Assembly (NCBI RefSeq): GCF_041435015.1
Contig: NZ_CP107989.1
Span: 7,812,001 to 7,876,000, forward strand
Direction of reading: 5' to 3'
From: Streptomyces canus
GTDB lineage: Bacteria > Actinomycetota > Actinomycetes > Streptomycetales > Streptomycetaceae
DNA length: 64,000 bases
Shown here: positions 32,403-40,729 of the stretch, one piece after another
Position numbering within the stretch: the first letter of the stretch is position 1
Layout of the letters: every line of letters starts with the position of its first letter
Program-made: the position numbers and the translations under genes
The notes under the pieces: generated by a model
Told to the model about the DNA's origin: nothing
What the model saw: the letters and a program-made list of their open reading frames with translations, nothing else
The model's database searches: none

Positions 32403-32927
32403 TCAGGCGGAGGGAGTGGGGGTGGGGGAGAGGGGCCCGATGCGGTAGAGGACCTCGGGGTCGTGCGGCCCGTCGGGGAACAGGCTCGCGTCGAACAGCA
32501 CCTCGCGCTCCAGGCCGGCGCCACGGCGTTCGGCGAACGCCGTGAACAGCCGCTCGGAGGCGGTGTTGCCCGGCGTGATGGTGGTCTCGACGGTGGTCAG
32601 CCCGCGCTCGGCGGCGAGCCGCGCGGTCAGTCCGTCGAGCAGGGCGGCGGCGAGTCCGCGGCCGCGGTACGCCGAGTCCACCGCCACCTGCCAGACGAGC
32701 AGGGTGCCGGGTCGGTCCGGGCGGACGTACCCGGTGACGAAACCGATCGGCTCCCCGCTGTCGTTCCGTGCGACGGCCGACGTGGCGGCGAAGTCGCGGC
32801 ACCACAGCAGATAGCTGTACGACGAGTTCAGGTCGAGGACCTCGGAGTCACGGGCGATCCGCCACAGTGCGGCTCCGTCCGCGACCGTCGGCCGGTCGAT
32901 TTGCAGGTCTGCTTGTGCGGCAGTCAT
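32403..32927 (-). CDS. ectA: L-2,4-diaminobutyrate N-acetyltransferase
   Basis: A 174-residue GNAT enzyme that acetylates 2,4-diaminobutyrate on the gamma-amino group. The ATG at 32927 gives [18 protein letters not shown]; an in-frame upstream ATG at 33005 would read through an AT-rich palindrome and is unlikely. EctA hallmarks are [16 protein letters not shown] and the acetyl-CoA motif [15 protein letters not shown], with [12 protein letters not shown]. It is the first gene of ectABCD. The upstream region carries GTnAC boxes and two inverted repeats. Confidence 0.95.
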   Translation of the reverse strand: MTAAQADLQIDRPTVADGAALWRIARDSEVLDLNSSYSYLLWCRDFAATSAVARNDSGEPIGFVTGYVRPDRPGTLLVWQVAVDSAYRGRGLAAALLDGLTARLAAERGLTTVETTITPGNTASERLFTAFAERRGAGLEREVLFDASLFPDGPHDPEVLYRIGPLSPTPTPSA

Positions 32928-33267
32928 GCGAATTGAATTTACCGAGGGAAATTCAAAATTGCATCGCCGGGTGGGGTTACATGCGGGCGTTCCATGTGTT
33001 ATCACGCGGGCGCGCGCCGACGCGCAAGAAGTGACCGTTTTGCACGGTTATGCCCGGCAGATAAGGGGCAAATGGATCACGATGTGTAACGCGTCACAGG
33101 CATGTAACCACCACGAGATCTCCCCGAATTCAGCCGGTTCGCGTTCGCAGAATCTTTGCGTTTAGGTCCAGGGAAAGCGGGCAGAAGAATACGGGAAGCT
33201 ATTCTCTGATAAGCCCCGGAATTACTCTGTCAATTATGCACCCGTTAATGAAAGGGTCGGCCGAGGG
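32928..33267 (-). promoter_or_regulatory. ectABCD promoter/regulatory region (340 bp, no gene)
   Basis: This is the most AT-rich stretch nearby. Plus-strand boxes GTAAC (33086-33090), GTCAC (33093-33097) and GTAAC (33104-33108) include a GTCAC-n6-GTAAC pair with 11-base spacing, the layout of GlnR/MtrA-type OmpR-family sites; repression of ectABCD by GlnR has been reported in S. coelicolor (recalled). TGAATTT/AAATTCA (32934-32955) lies against the ectA start. GGTTACATGC (32975-32984) and GCATGTAACC (33100-33109) form a long-range inverted repeat. No convincing terminator for the upstream aminotransferase gene was seen. Confidence 0.6.
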
Positions 33268-34368
33268 TTACCGCCACGCTTCCTCCGCGGCGCGCAGCGC
33301 GCCTTCCACGTCCACCGCGAGTCCCTTCTCCCGCAGTGCCGCGCCCAGTGCCGCCAGGCTCGCCCGCACGGCCCCCCGCGTCGCGTCCACCCCGTAGTGG
33401 TTGACCCGGATCATCTCCTTGGCCAGCGCGCCCCCGCCCGCGGCCAGCGGCAGCGCGGGGTCGGACGCCAGGGCGCGGGCGACGAGTTCCGATGCCACCA
33501 GGCCGGAGGGCGAGCGCAGCGTCGTGGCGACGGGTGCGGCCTCGCGGTCCTCGTACACATAGGGCTCCAGGCCCGCGCCCAGCACCCGCGCCCCCGCCCG
33601 GGTCGCCGCGGCGGCGGCCCGGTGTCGGCCCATCACCGCGTCCAGTCCGTCCGCCTCGATCCGCTCGACGCACGCCTCCAGCGCCAGCATCTCCAGCTGC
33701 GCCGGAGCGTGCAGCAGGGCCTTGCGGCCGCCGTCGATCCAGCGCTCCTTCCAGTCGAGGAGAGAGAGGTACGACCGGCGCGGGGCCCTCGGGTTCGCCG
33801 CCATCCGGGTCCACGCCCGCTCGCTCACCGACACCGCCGACACACCCGCAGGGCCGCCCATCGCCTTCTGCGCCCCGATCACGCACAGGTCCACACCCCA
33901 CGCGTCCGGCAGAACCGGCTCGGCGCCGACGGAGGCGACCGCGTCGAGGTAGAAGAGGGCGCCCTGCCGCCGTACGACGTCCCCGATCTCTGCCACCGGA
34001 TTGGTGTTGCCGGTCGCCGCCTCCGCGTGCACCAGCGACACGAAGCCGATCGACGGGTGCTCCTCGAACGCCGCGGAGATCTGCTCGGCCGTCACCGCCG
34101 TGTGGAACGGCACCGCGAGGTCGATCACCGTCGCACCGCAGTCCCGCAGCCAGTTGCCGAAGGTCTGCCCGTACGGACCGGTGATGACGTTCAGCGCGGT
34201 CGTACCCGGACCGGCAGCGGAGCGGATCGCTCCCTCCAGCGGCAGCAGCGCCTCGCCCTGCATGATCACGACGTCCTGCTCGGTGCGCAACAGCCGCGCC
34301 ACGCGGTCCTCGATCGAGGCGAACTGTGCCGCGCCGAGCGGGGCCAGATCCAGGAAGGGGTGCGTCAC
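33268..34368 (-). CDS. Aminotransferase class V (alanine-glyoxylate / pyridoxamine-pyruvate type)
   Basis: A 366-residue PLP enzyme. The GTG at 34368 has GAAGAGAG seven bases upstream; a second GTG at 34389 lacks a ribosome site. Features are GPGTTALNVITGPYGQTFGNW (phosphate binding), LVHAEAATGNTNPV, FYLDAVASVGAEP (cofactor Asp) and CVIGAQKAMGGPAGVS (Lys Schiff base). The family transfers amino groups between alanine or serine and glyoxylate, or from related amines to pyruvate. It diverges from an amino-acid ABC operon across a 174-bp region with a palindromic operator, so a role in catabolism of the imported compound is likely. Confidence 0.83.
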   Translation of the reverse strand: MTHPFLDLAPLGAAQFASIEDRVARLLRTEQDVVIMQGEALLPLEGAIRSAAGPGTTALNVITGPYGQTFGNWLRDCGATVIDLAVPFHTAVTAEQISAAFEEHPSIGFVSLVHAEAATGNTNPVAEIGDVVRRQGALFYLDAVASVGAEPVLPDAWGVDLCVIGAQKAMGGPAGVSAVSVSERAWTRMAANPRAPRRSYLSLLDWKERWIDGGRKALLHAPAQLEMLALEACVERIEADGLDAVMGRHRAAAAATRAGARVLGAGLEPYVYEDREAAPVATTLRSPSGLVASELVARALASDPALPLAAGGGALAKEMIRVNHYGVDATRGAVRASLAALGAALREKGLAVDVEGALRAAEEAWR

Positions 34369-34479
34369 GACGGTGCTCTCTTCGCTCACTGGGGTAGACG
34401 TGACGAGCGTAACCGTTCCCCCTCCACCCCCGACGACCGGCGACTTCCTAGGCTGAACGGCCTCGCAACCATCGGTTTG

Positions 34480-34496
34480 GTTTGAGAGACTCAAAC
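34480..34496. promoter_or_regulatory. Perfect palindromic operator GTTTGAG-AGA-CTCAAAC
   Basis: A 17-bp perfect inverted repeat (7-bp arms) covers the -35 element of the ABC transporter promoter and lies centrally between the divergent aminotransferase and ABC genes. Repressor binding here would block the rightward promoter and could also affect the leftward gene. No regulator gene adjoins it. Confidence 0.75.
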
Positions 34497-34509
34497 TTCT
34501 CCTTATAAT
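34482..34509 (+). promoter_or_regulatory. Consensus sigma-70 promoter of the amino-acid ABC operon
   Basis: A -35 TTGAGA (34482-34487), a 16-base spacer and a perfect -10 TATAAT (34504-34509), a rare exact match in a GC-rich genome. The predicted start near 34516 leaves a 27-base leader containing CAGGAGG. Confidence 0.8.
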
Positions 34510-34542
34510 CGGAACCCACAGTTCCCCCACAGGAGGCCTTCC

Positions 34543-35394
34543 GTGAACACCCTCTCCGGGCGCCGGACCCGCGTCCTGGCCGCCACCACCGCGACGGCCG
34601 GGCTCCTGCTCGTCGCTGCCTGTACCTCGAGCGACGACGGCGGCAGCGGTTCGAAGACCGCCGCGGGCGGGGTCGAACTGGTCAAGGGCGGACAGCTCAC
34701 CACCTGTACCCACCTGCCGTACCCGCCCTTCCAGTCGGAGATCGACGGCAAGGTCCAGGGCTTCGACGTCTCGCTCATCGACCTGGTCGCCAAGGACCTG
34801 GGCGTGAAGCAGGAGATCCTCGACACCCCCTTCGAGAACTTCAAGACCGGCGCCTTCCTCAACTCCGGCTCGTGCGACCTGGCCGCGGCCGGCATGACCA
34901 TCACCGAGGAGCGCAAGAAGAACGTCGACTTCTCGGACCCCTACTTCGACGCCACCCAGGCCCTCCTGGTCGCCAAGGGCAGCGGGATCTCCTCGCTCGC
35001 CGACGCCAAGGCGAAGAAGGTCAAGCTCGGCGCCCAGGCGCAGACCACCGGCGAGGACTACGTCAAGGGCCAGGGCTTCGACCCGGTCTCCTTCGAGTCC
35101 TCCGACGCCGTCCTCAACGGTCTGCGCTCCGGCCAGGTCAAGGCCGTCGTCATCGACTACCCGGTCGTCCAGGGCTGGCTCAAGAACAAGGCCAACGCCG
35201 ACGCCTTCCAGGTCGCCGACAACATCAACACCGGTGAGCAGTACGGCTTCACGGTGAAGAAGGGCAACACCAAGCTGCTGGCCGCCGTCAACAAGGCGCT
35301 CGCGGACGCCAAGGCCGACGGCACGTACAAGAAGCTCTACGAGAAGTGGATCGGTCCGTACGACGAGTCGGTCGCGTCTCCCTCCGCCTCATGA
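34543..35394 (+). CDS. Amino-acid-type ABC transporter substrate-binding lipoprotein
   Basis: A 283-residue family 3 solute-binding protein. The leader ends in lipobox LLVAAC (Cys near residue 26). The mature part shows [54 protein letters not shown] and the conserved [16 protein letters not shown]. The GTG at 34543 follows CAGGAGGCC. It should deliver a polar amino acid or related small compound to the permease encoded next. Its stop overlaps the permease start (ATGA at 35391-35394). Strong promoter and operator lie just upstream. Confidence 0.92.
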   Translation: MNTLSGRRTRVLAATTATAGLLLVAACTSSDDGGSGSKTAAGGVELVKGGQLTTCTHLPYPPFQSEIDGKVQGFDVSLIDLVAKDLGVKQEILDTPFENFKTGAFLNSGSCDLAAAGMTITEERKKNVDFSDPYFDATQALLVAKGSGISSLADAKAKKVKLGAQAQTTGEDYVKGQGFDPVSFESSDAVLNGLRSGQVKAVVIDYPVVQGWLKNKANADAFQVADNINTGEQYGFTVKKGNTKLLAAVNKALADAKADGTYKKLYEKWIGPYDESVASPSAS

Positions 35395-36224
35395 CCGCGA
35401 CGGACGCGCAACTCACGCCTCGCAAAAAGGGCCTGACTCGACGTCAGAAGCGCAGCCTGTCCCGTGGCGTCCAGTACGTCGTCTTCGTCGGCGTCGTGAT
35501 CGCCTTCGCGGTCTCGGCGGACTGGGGGCGGCTGAAGAACCAGTTCGCGCAGGCGGACATCGCCGACCAGATGTTCCCCGACGTCATCACCCTGGCGCTG
35601 AAGAACACCGTGCTCTACACGTTGTCCGGCTTCGTCGTCGGGCTCGTCCTCGGCATGGTCATCGCGCTGATGCGGCTGTCGTCGGTGGGCCCGTACCGCT
35701 GGTTCGCCGGCGTCTACATCGAGATCTTCCGCGGTCTGCCCGCACTGCTGATCTTCATCTTCATCGGCGTGGCCGTACCGCTCGCGTTTCCCGGTACGGA
35801 GATCATCGGCGGCACGTACGGCAAGGTCGCCCTCGCGCTCGGTCTGGTCGCGGCGGCGTACATGGCGGAGACGATCCGCGCGGGCATCCAGGCGGTGCCC
35901 AAGGGGCAGATGGAGGCGGCCCGCTCGCTGGGCTTCTCACCGGCCCGCGCGATGGTCTCGATCATCGTCCCGCAGGCGTTCCGGATCATCCTCCCGCCGC
36001 TGACCAACGAGTTGGTGCTCCTGTTCAAGGACTCCTCCCTCGTGCTGTTCCTCGGCGTCACCCTGGAGGAGCGGGAACTGTCCAAGTACGGCCGCGACCT
36101 GGCCAGTACGACCGCCAACTCCACGCCGATCCTCGTCGCGGGGCTGTGCTATCTGCTGGTGACGATCCCGCTCGGGTTCGTGGTCCGCCGTATGGAGGCC
36201 AAGGCCCAGGAGGCCGTGAAATGA
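35391..36224 (+). CDS. Amino-acid ABC transporter permease (HisM/GlnP type)
   Basis: A 277-residue membrane protein. After a basic N-terminus ([18 protein letters not shown]) come five to six hydrophobic helices. The family signature is [17 protein letters not shown] and the EAA loop is [24 protein letters not shown]. The single permease gene suggests a homodimer. It overlaps the binding-protein gene and the ATPase gene by four bases each (ATGA), so the three are co-translated. Confidence 0.92.
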   Translation: MTATDAQLTPRKKGLTRRQKRSLSRGVQYVVFVGVVIAFAVSADWGRLKNQFAQADIADQMFPDVITLALKNTVLYTLSGFVVGLVLGMVIALMRLSSVGPYRWFAGVYIEIFRGLPALLIFIFIGVAVPLAFPGTEIIGGTYGKVALALGLVAAAYMAETIRAGIQAVPKGQMEAARSLGFSPARAMVSIIVPQAFRIILPPLTNELVLLFKDSSLVLFLGVTLEERELSKYGRDLASTTANSTPILVAGLCYLLVTIPLGFVVRRMEAKAQEAVK

Positions 36225-37003
36225 CCGTTGAGACGAGCCGGCCGGAGATCGAGGTACGCGGCCTGCACAAGTCGTTCGGCACCAACGAGGTCCTCAAGGG
36301 CATCGACCTGGAGATCGGCCAGGGCGAGGTCGTCTGTGTGATCGGGCCCTCCGGCTCGGGCAAGTCGACGCTGCTGCGGTGCGTGAACCTCCTGGAGGAG
36401 CCCACGAAGGGCCAGGTCTACGTGGGCGGCACCGAACTCACCGACCCCGACGTCGACATCGACGCCGTACGCCGCCGTATCGGCATGGTCTTCCAGCAGT
36501 TCAACCTGTTCCCGCACCTCACGGTGACCGAGAACCTCACGCTGCCGCAGCGCAGGGTCCTGCGGCGGGGCAAGGCGCGGGCGGCCGAGGTGGCCGCCGA
36601 GAACCTGGAGCGTGTGGGCCTGGCGGAGAAGGCGGACGCCTACCCGGCCTCCCTCTCCGGCGGACAGCAGCAGCGGGTCGCGATCGCCCGCTCGCTGTCC
36701 ATGGGCCCCGAGGTGATGCTCTTCGACGAGCCGACCTCGGCCCTCGACCCGGAGCTGGTGGGCGACGTCCTCGCGGTCATGCGGATGCTCGCCCGGGAGG
36801 GCATGACGATGATGGTCGTCACCCACGAGATGACCTTCGCCCGCGAGGTCGCCGACCGGGTCGTCTTCATGGACGACGGAATGATCGTCGAGGACGGCAC
36901 CCCGGCCCAGGTGATCGGCGCCCCGCGCCATGAACGCACCCGCCACTTCCTCTCCCGGCTCCTCGACCCCGCGATGGCCGACGTGGAGGAGGACGGCGAC
37001 TGA
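36221..37003 (+). CDS. Amino-acid ABC transporter ATP-binding protein
   Basis: A 260-residue ATPase of the GlnQ/HisP type. Walker A is GPSGSGKST (about residues 44-52), the signature is LSGGQQQR, and Walker B is [12 protein letters not shown] with the switch His in VVTHEM. The ATG at 36221 overlaps the permease stop. It powers uptake by the preceding permease. A PIG-L deacetylase gene begins 55 bases after its stop on the same strand. Confidence 0.94.
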   Translation: MTVETSRPEIEVRGLHKSFGTNEVLKGIDLEIGQGEVVCVIGPSGSGKSTLLRCVNLLEEPTKGQVYVGGTELTDPDVDIDAVRRRIGMVFQQFNLFPHLTVTENLTLPQRRVLRRGKARAAEVAAENLERVGLAEKADAYPASLSGGQQQRVAIARSLSMGPEVMLFDEPTSALDPELVGDVLAVMRMLAREGMTMMVVTHEMTFAREVADRVVFMDDGMIVEDGTPAQVIGAPRHERTRHFLSRLLDPAMADVEEDGD

Positions 37004-37058
37004 AAAGGGACGTACGTTCCCCTGTCGCTCGACGCCGGACAACCGCCATCATTCGGGC

Positions 37059-37850
37059 ATGACGACTCTCGACGACACGGGCGGCTTCGGAGCGGGCGGC
37101 ACCCTGCCCCCGCTGCCGGAGGACTGGGAGCGCTGCCTGGCCGTGGCGGCGCACCCGGACGACATCGAGTACGGGACGGCGTCCGCGGTGGCCCGCTGGA
37201 CGGAGCAGGGCAAGCGGGTCACCTATCTGCTGGCCACCCGTGGCGAGGCGGGCATCGACGGGCTGCACCCGGACCGGGCGGCCCCCCTGCGCGAGGCCGA
37301 GGAGCGGGCGGGCGCGCGTGAAGTGGGCGTGGACTCCGTGGAGTTCCTCGACCACCGCGACGGGATGATCGAGGAGGGCCCGGCCCTGCGCCGCGACCTC
37401 GTGCGGGTCATCCGCCGGCACCGCCCCGAGGTCGTGGTGACGGGGGCGTACACCGTGCGGATGGTCGGCGGGGTGGTCAACCAGGCCGACCACCGCGTGG
37501 TGGGCCTGGCCACGCTCGACGCGGCACGCGACGCCGGCAACCGGTGGATCTTCCCGGAACTCGCCGACGAGGGCCTCGAACCCTGGGGCGGCGTCCGCTT
37601 CGTGGCCGTCGCCGGCACCGACCGCCCCACCCACGGCGTGGACGTCACCGGCGAACCCCTGGAGCGGGGCATCGCCTCCCTGGCCGCGCACGCCGAGTAC
37701 ACCAAGGGCCTGGGCGCCGGAGCCTTCGAGCCGCGTTCCTTCCTGACCTGGGCGGCCCGGCAGGGCGGACCCGCCCTCGGCGTCGAGGCGGCGGTCCTCT
37801 TCGACGTCCACCAGCTCGCCTTCGAGGGACCACCGCCCTGGGAGCAGTGA
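37059..37850 (+). CDS. PIG-L/LmbE-family deacetylase
   Basis: A 263-residue zinc-dependent amide hydrolase. The metal site begins with VAAHPDDIEYG (His and Asp-Asp), continues with the Arg-containing ATRGEAG, and closes with the downstream NQADHRVVG (His). Relatives include MshB and Mca of mycothiol metabolism and GlcNAc-PI deacetylases. This gene stands behind an amino-acid ABC importer and in front of an amidohydrolase, so it likely removes an acyl group from an imported compound. No strong ribosome site precedes the ATG at 37059. Confidence 0.86.
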   Translation: MTTLDDTGGFGAGGTLPPLPEDWERCLAVAAHPDDIEYGTASAVARWTEQGKRVTYLLATRGEAGIDGLHPDRAAPLREAEERAGAREVGVDSVEFLDHRDGMIEEGPALRRDLVRVIRRHRPEVVVTGAYTVRMVGGVVNQADHRVVGLATLDAARDAGNRWIFPELADEGLEPWGGVRFVAVAGTDRPTHGVDVTGEPLERGIASLAAHAEYTKGLGAGAFEPRSFLTWAARQGGPALGVEAAVLFDVHQLAFEGPPPWEQ

Positions 37851-37862
37851 CCTCCCGCTGGC

Positions 37863-37868
37863 TAGGGT
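37863..37868 (+). promoter_or_regulatory. Candidate -10 (TAGGGT) for a leaderless amidohydrolase mRNA
   Basis: TAGGGT lies seven bases before the ATG at 37876 and no ribosome site is present, suggesting a leaderless transcript in addition to readthrough from the deacetylase gene. Confidence 0.4.
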
Positions 37869-37875
37869 GCGATGC

Positions 37876-38967
37876 ATGAACGATCACGCGGTGCTGCACG
37901 TGAAGGGCCGGATCCTGGCCGGCCCCGAGGACGTCCGGGACGAGCTGTGGGTGGTCGACGGGCGGATCTCCTACGACCGCCCCGTCGCCGCCCGTGACAT
38001 CCGTACGGTGTCGGGCTGGGCGCTGCCCGGTCTGGTGGACGCGCACTGCCATGTGGGCCTGGGCCCGCACGGCCCGGTCGACCAGGACGTGGCCGAGAAG
38101 CAGGCCCTGGCCGACCGGGAGGCCGGCACCCTGCTGATCCGTGACGCCGGGTCGCCCTCCGACACCCGCTGGGTGGACGACCGCGAGGACCTGCCGAAGA
38201 TCATCAGGGCCGGCCGGCACATCGCCCGCACCCGCCGCTACATCCGGAACTACGCCTGGGAGATCGAGCCCGAGGACCTCGTCGCATACGTCGCCCAGGA
38301 GGCCCGGCGGGGTGACGGCTGGGTCAAGCTGGTCGGCGACTGGATCGACCGCGAGGTGGGCGACCTCGCCCCCAGCTGGCCCCGGGAGGCGGTCGAGGCG
38401 GCGATCGCGGAGGCCCACCGCCTGGGTGCCCGGGTCACCGCGCACTGCTTCGCCGAGAACTCCCTGAAGGACCTGGTCGAGTCGGGCATCGACTGCGTCG
38501 AACACGCGACGGGCCTCACGGAGGACCTGATCCCGCTGTTCGTCTCCCGGGGCGTCGCGATCGTGCCGACCCTGGTCAACATCGCGACCTTCCCGAAGCT
38601 CGCGGACGGCGGCGAGTCCAAGTTCCCCCGCTGGTCCGCCCATATGCGACGGCTCCACGAACGCCGCTACGACACCGTACGGAACGCCTACGACGCCGGC
38701 ATCCCGGTCTACGTCGGCACGGACGCGGGCGGCACCCTCCCGCACGGCCTGGTGGCGGCGGAGGTCGCGGAACTGGTGACGGCCGGCATCCCCCCGCTGG
38801 AGGCCCTGTCGGCCACGGCATGGGGTGCCCGGGCGTGGCTGGGACGCCCCGGCCTGGAAGAGGGCGCCGCCGCGGACCTGGTGGTCTACGCACAGGACCC
38901 GCGCACGGACGTACGCGTGCTGGCGAACCCGCTCCAGGTCGTGCTGAACGGCCGGGTCGTGCAGTAG
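37876..38967 (+). CDS. Amidohydrolase family protein (imidazolonepropionase-like)
   Basis: A 363-residue metal-dependent hydrolase of the TIM-barrel amidohydrolase superfamily. Metal ligands are seen in LPGLVDAHCHVGLG (HxH), VTAHCFAENS (His), DCVEHATG (His) and VGTDAGG (Asp). The carboxylated-Lys position is probably WVKLVGD. A C-terminal strand with FxxG-like DLVVYAQDP completes the composite domain. It is the last gene of the ABC-deacetylase-amidohydrolase run. The substrate is probably a cyclic amide or peptide-like compound, but is not determinable. Confidence 0.86.
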   Translation: MNDHAVLHVKGRILAGPEDVRDELWVVDGRISYDRPVAARDIRTVSGWALPGLVDAHCHVGLGPHGPVDQDVAEKQALADREAGTLLIRDAGSPSDTRWVDDREDLPKIIRAGRHIARTRRYIRNYAWEIEPEDLVAYVAQEARRGDGWVKLVGDWIDREVGDLAPSWPREAVEAAIAEAHRLGARVTAHCFAENSLKDLVESGIDCVEHATGLTEDLIPLFVSRGVAIVPTLVNIATFPKLADGGESKFPRWSAHMRRLHERRYDTVRNAYDAGIPVYVGTDAGGTLPHGLVAAEVAELVTAGIPPLEALSATAWGARAWLGRPGLEEGAAADLVVYAQDPRTDVRVLANPLQVVLNGRVVQ

Positions 38968-39072
38968 GTCCCGGGCCGCCGCCGGGACTTCTCCCGGATG
39001 GCACGGCGGCCGTATCCCTGTCACCGTGGAAGACGAGGGGGTGGGCCCCGCCGGGGGGTGTAGGAGGTCCCC

Positions 39073-39684
39073 ATGCGCATCGCACCCCTGACCGGTCTGG
39101 TGGCCGTGGTGTTCACGGTCATCGGCTTTCTGCTGTTCGGCGACACCCCGGCGTACGACGCCCCGGGCCGCCAGGTGAGGTTCTACTACTCCGACCACCA
39201 GGGACAGCTCGGCGTGGGCCTGTACTTCCTGGTCGTCGCCGCGGTGCTCTTCGTCTTCTTCGCCGCCCATCTCGCCCGGCTGGTCCGGGACATCGCGCCC
39301 GGTGACGGCTGGCTGCACCACGTCGTCTTCTCGGGCGGCGTCCTCGTCGCCGTGGGCTTCCTGGCGGGCGCGTCCCTCACCCTGGCCCTGCTGGACCTCT
39401 CGGACAAGTCCTCGGCGACCCCTGGGGCGCTCCAGGCGCTCAATGCCCTCAACGAGGACTTCTTCATCCCGTTCGTCGGTGGCATGGGCCTGATGCTGCT
39501 GGCCGCCGGCCTGGCCACGGTCCGCGCCCCGGACTCGCCCCTGCCCCGCTGGTTGGCCTGGGCGGCCGTGGTCGTCGGGGTGCTGGTGTTCATCCCCTGG
39601 GTCGGGTTCTTCGCCTTCATCCTCGCGGGCGTGTGGGTGGCCGTCGTGAGCGTCCTCATGGCACGCCGCCCCACAACCGACTGA
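39073..39684 (+). CDS. Integral membrane protein of unknown function
   Basis: A 203-residue protein with about five hydrophobic segments (residues ~5-22, 47-68, 85-108, 132-150, 160-195) and short charged loops such as YYSDHQGQLGVG. GTAGGAGGTCCCC is a strong ribosome site for the ATG at 39073. I do not recognise a family beyond small actinomycete membrane proteins with similar spacing. It is 105 bases after the amidohydrolase and 139 before the sugar ABC operon and seems independent of both. Confidence 0.7.
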   Translation: MRIAPLTGLVAVVFTVIGFLLFGDTPAYDAPGRQVRFYYSDHQGQLGVGLYFLVVAAVLFVFFAAHLARLVRDIAPGDGWLHHVVFSGGVLVAVGFLAGASLTLALLDLSDKSSATPGALQALNALNEDFFIPFVGGMGLMLLAAGLATVRAPDSPLPRWLAWAAVVVGVLVFIPWVGFFAFILAGVWVAVVSVLMARRPTTD

Positions 39685-39758
39685 GAGCGTTTTCACTCGC
39701 CGTTACGCTTCGGCGCGCCACTCTGACCTGCACCAACTCCCCAGCTTTGTCAGAACTG

Positions 39759-39787
39759 TTGACCCATGCATGAAAGCGCTTTAACTT
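39759..39787 (+). promoter_or_regulatory. Promoter of the CUT1 sugar ABC operon
   Basis: A -35 TTGACC (39759-39764), 17-base spacer and -10 TAACTT (39782-39787). The predicted start near 39794 leaves a 30-base leader carrying GGAAGAGGGAGA before the TTG start at 39824. Confidence 0.7.
39771..39784. promoter_or_regulatory. LacI-family operator TGAAAGCGCTTTAA
   Basis: A 14-bp near-palindrome with the central CG typical of LacI/CcpA-type sites. It occupies the spacer and overlaps the -10 of the sugar ABC promoter, an ideal repression position. The likely repressor is encoded downstream in the same locus (43322-44395). Confidence 0.75.
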
Positions 39788-39823
39788 CCTCTTCGGTCTG
39801 AGCCACCAGGAAGAGGGAGAGCC

Positions 39824-40729
39824 TTGGCAGTCGTCCGACGAAAACGCTTCCAGAGCAGAGCCCTCTTCCTGCTGATGCTGCCCGGCCTCGCCTACTTCCT
39901 GCTCTTCCACTACGGCGCGCTGGTCGGCAACGTCATCGCGTTCAAGGAGTACGTCCCCTTCGACGGCCTGTGGGGCAGTCCGTGGACCGGACTCGGCAAC
40001 TTCCGGCGGATGTTCGAGGACACCGCGTTCTGGGACGCGGTGTTCAACACCGTCTGGATCGCCGTCCTCCAGCTCGTGTTCTACTTCCCGGTCCCGCTCG
40101 GCCTCGCCCTGCTGCTGCACAGCCTCACCCGGAGCAGCGTCCGCCGGTTCGTGCAGTCGGTCGCCTATCTCCCGCACTTCATCTCATGGGTGATCGTCGT
40201 CGCCCTCTTCCAGCAGCTGCTCGGCGACACCGGACTGCTCAACTCCGGCCTGGACGGCATGGGGTTGCACAGCGTCGACATCATCGGCAACCCCGACGCC
40301 TTCAAGCCGCTCGTCGTCGCCCAGGTCATCTGGAAGGACGCCGGCTGGGGCACGATCATCTTCCTCGCCGCCCTCGCCCAGGTCGACGAGCAGCAGTACG
40401 AGGCCGCCGCGATCGACGGGGCGGGCCCCTGGCGGCGCTTCTGGCACGTCACCCTGCCCGCCATCCGCCCGGTGATCGTGCTGCTGCTCATCATGCGGCT
40501 CGGCGACATCCTCTCGGTCGGCTTCGAGCAGATGCTGCTCCAGCGCGACGCGGTGGGCCCCGAGGCCTCCGAGATCATCGACACCTTCGTCTACTACCAG
40601 GGCATCGTCGGCGGCGACTACGGATTCGCCGCCGCCGCGGGCCTGTTCAAGGGCGTCGTCGGCGCCCTGCTCGTCTACGCCGCCAACAAGGTCGCCCACC
40701 GCCTCGGCGAACAGGGGGTCTACAAGTGA
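39824..40729 (+). CDS. Carbohydrate ABC transporter permease (LplB type)
   Basis: A 301-residue CUT1-family permease with six membrane helices. The start is TTG at 39824 (AVVRRKRFQSRALFLLMLPGLAYF), preceded by GGAAGAGGGAGA. The EAA loop is YEAAAIDGAGPWRRFWHVTLPAIRP. LplB-type permeases serve poly- or oligosaccharide importers whose ATPase is usually a shared MsiK-like protein encoded elsewhere; none is present here. The stop overlaps the next GTG (GTGA at 40726-40729). Confidence 0.9.
   Translation: MAVVRRKRFQSRALFLLMLPGLAYFLLFHYGALVGNVIAFKEYVPFDGLWGSPWTGLGNFRRMFEDTAFWDAVFNTVWIAVLQLVFYFPVPLGLALLLHSLTRSSVRRFVQSVAYLPHFISWVIVVALFQQLLGDTGLLNSGLDGMGLHSVDIIGNPDAFKPLVVAQVIWKDAGWGTIIFLAALAQVDEQQYEAAAIDGAGPWRRFWHVTLPAIRPVIVLLLIMRLGDILSVGFEQMLLQRDAVGPEASEIIDTFVYYQGIVGGDYGFAAAAGLFKGVVGALLVYAANKVAHRLGEQGVYK

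Noticed and set aside
32926..33165. Short plus-strand frame in the ectoine promoter region
   Set aside because: No ribosome site, unusual composition, and it overlaps the control elements; no support as a gene.
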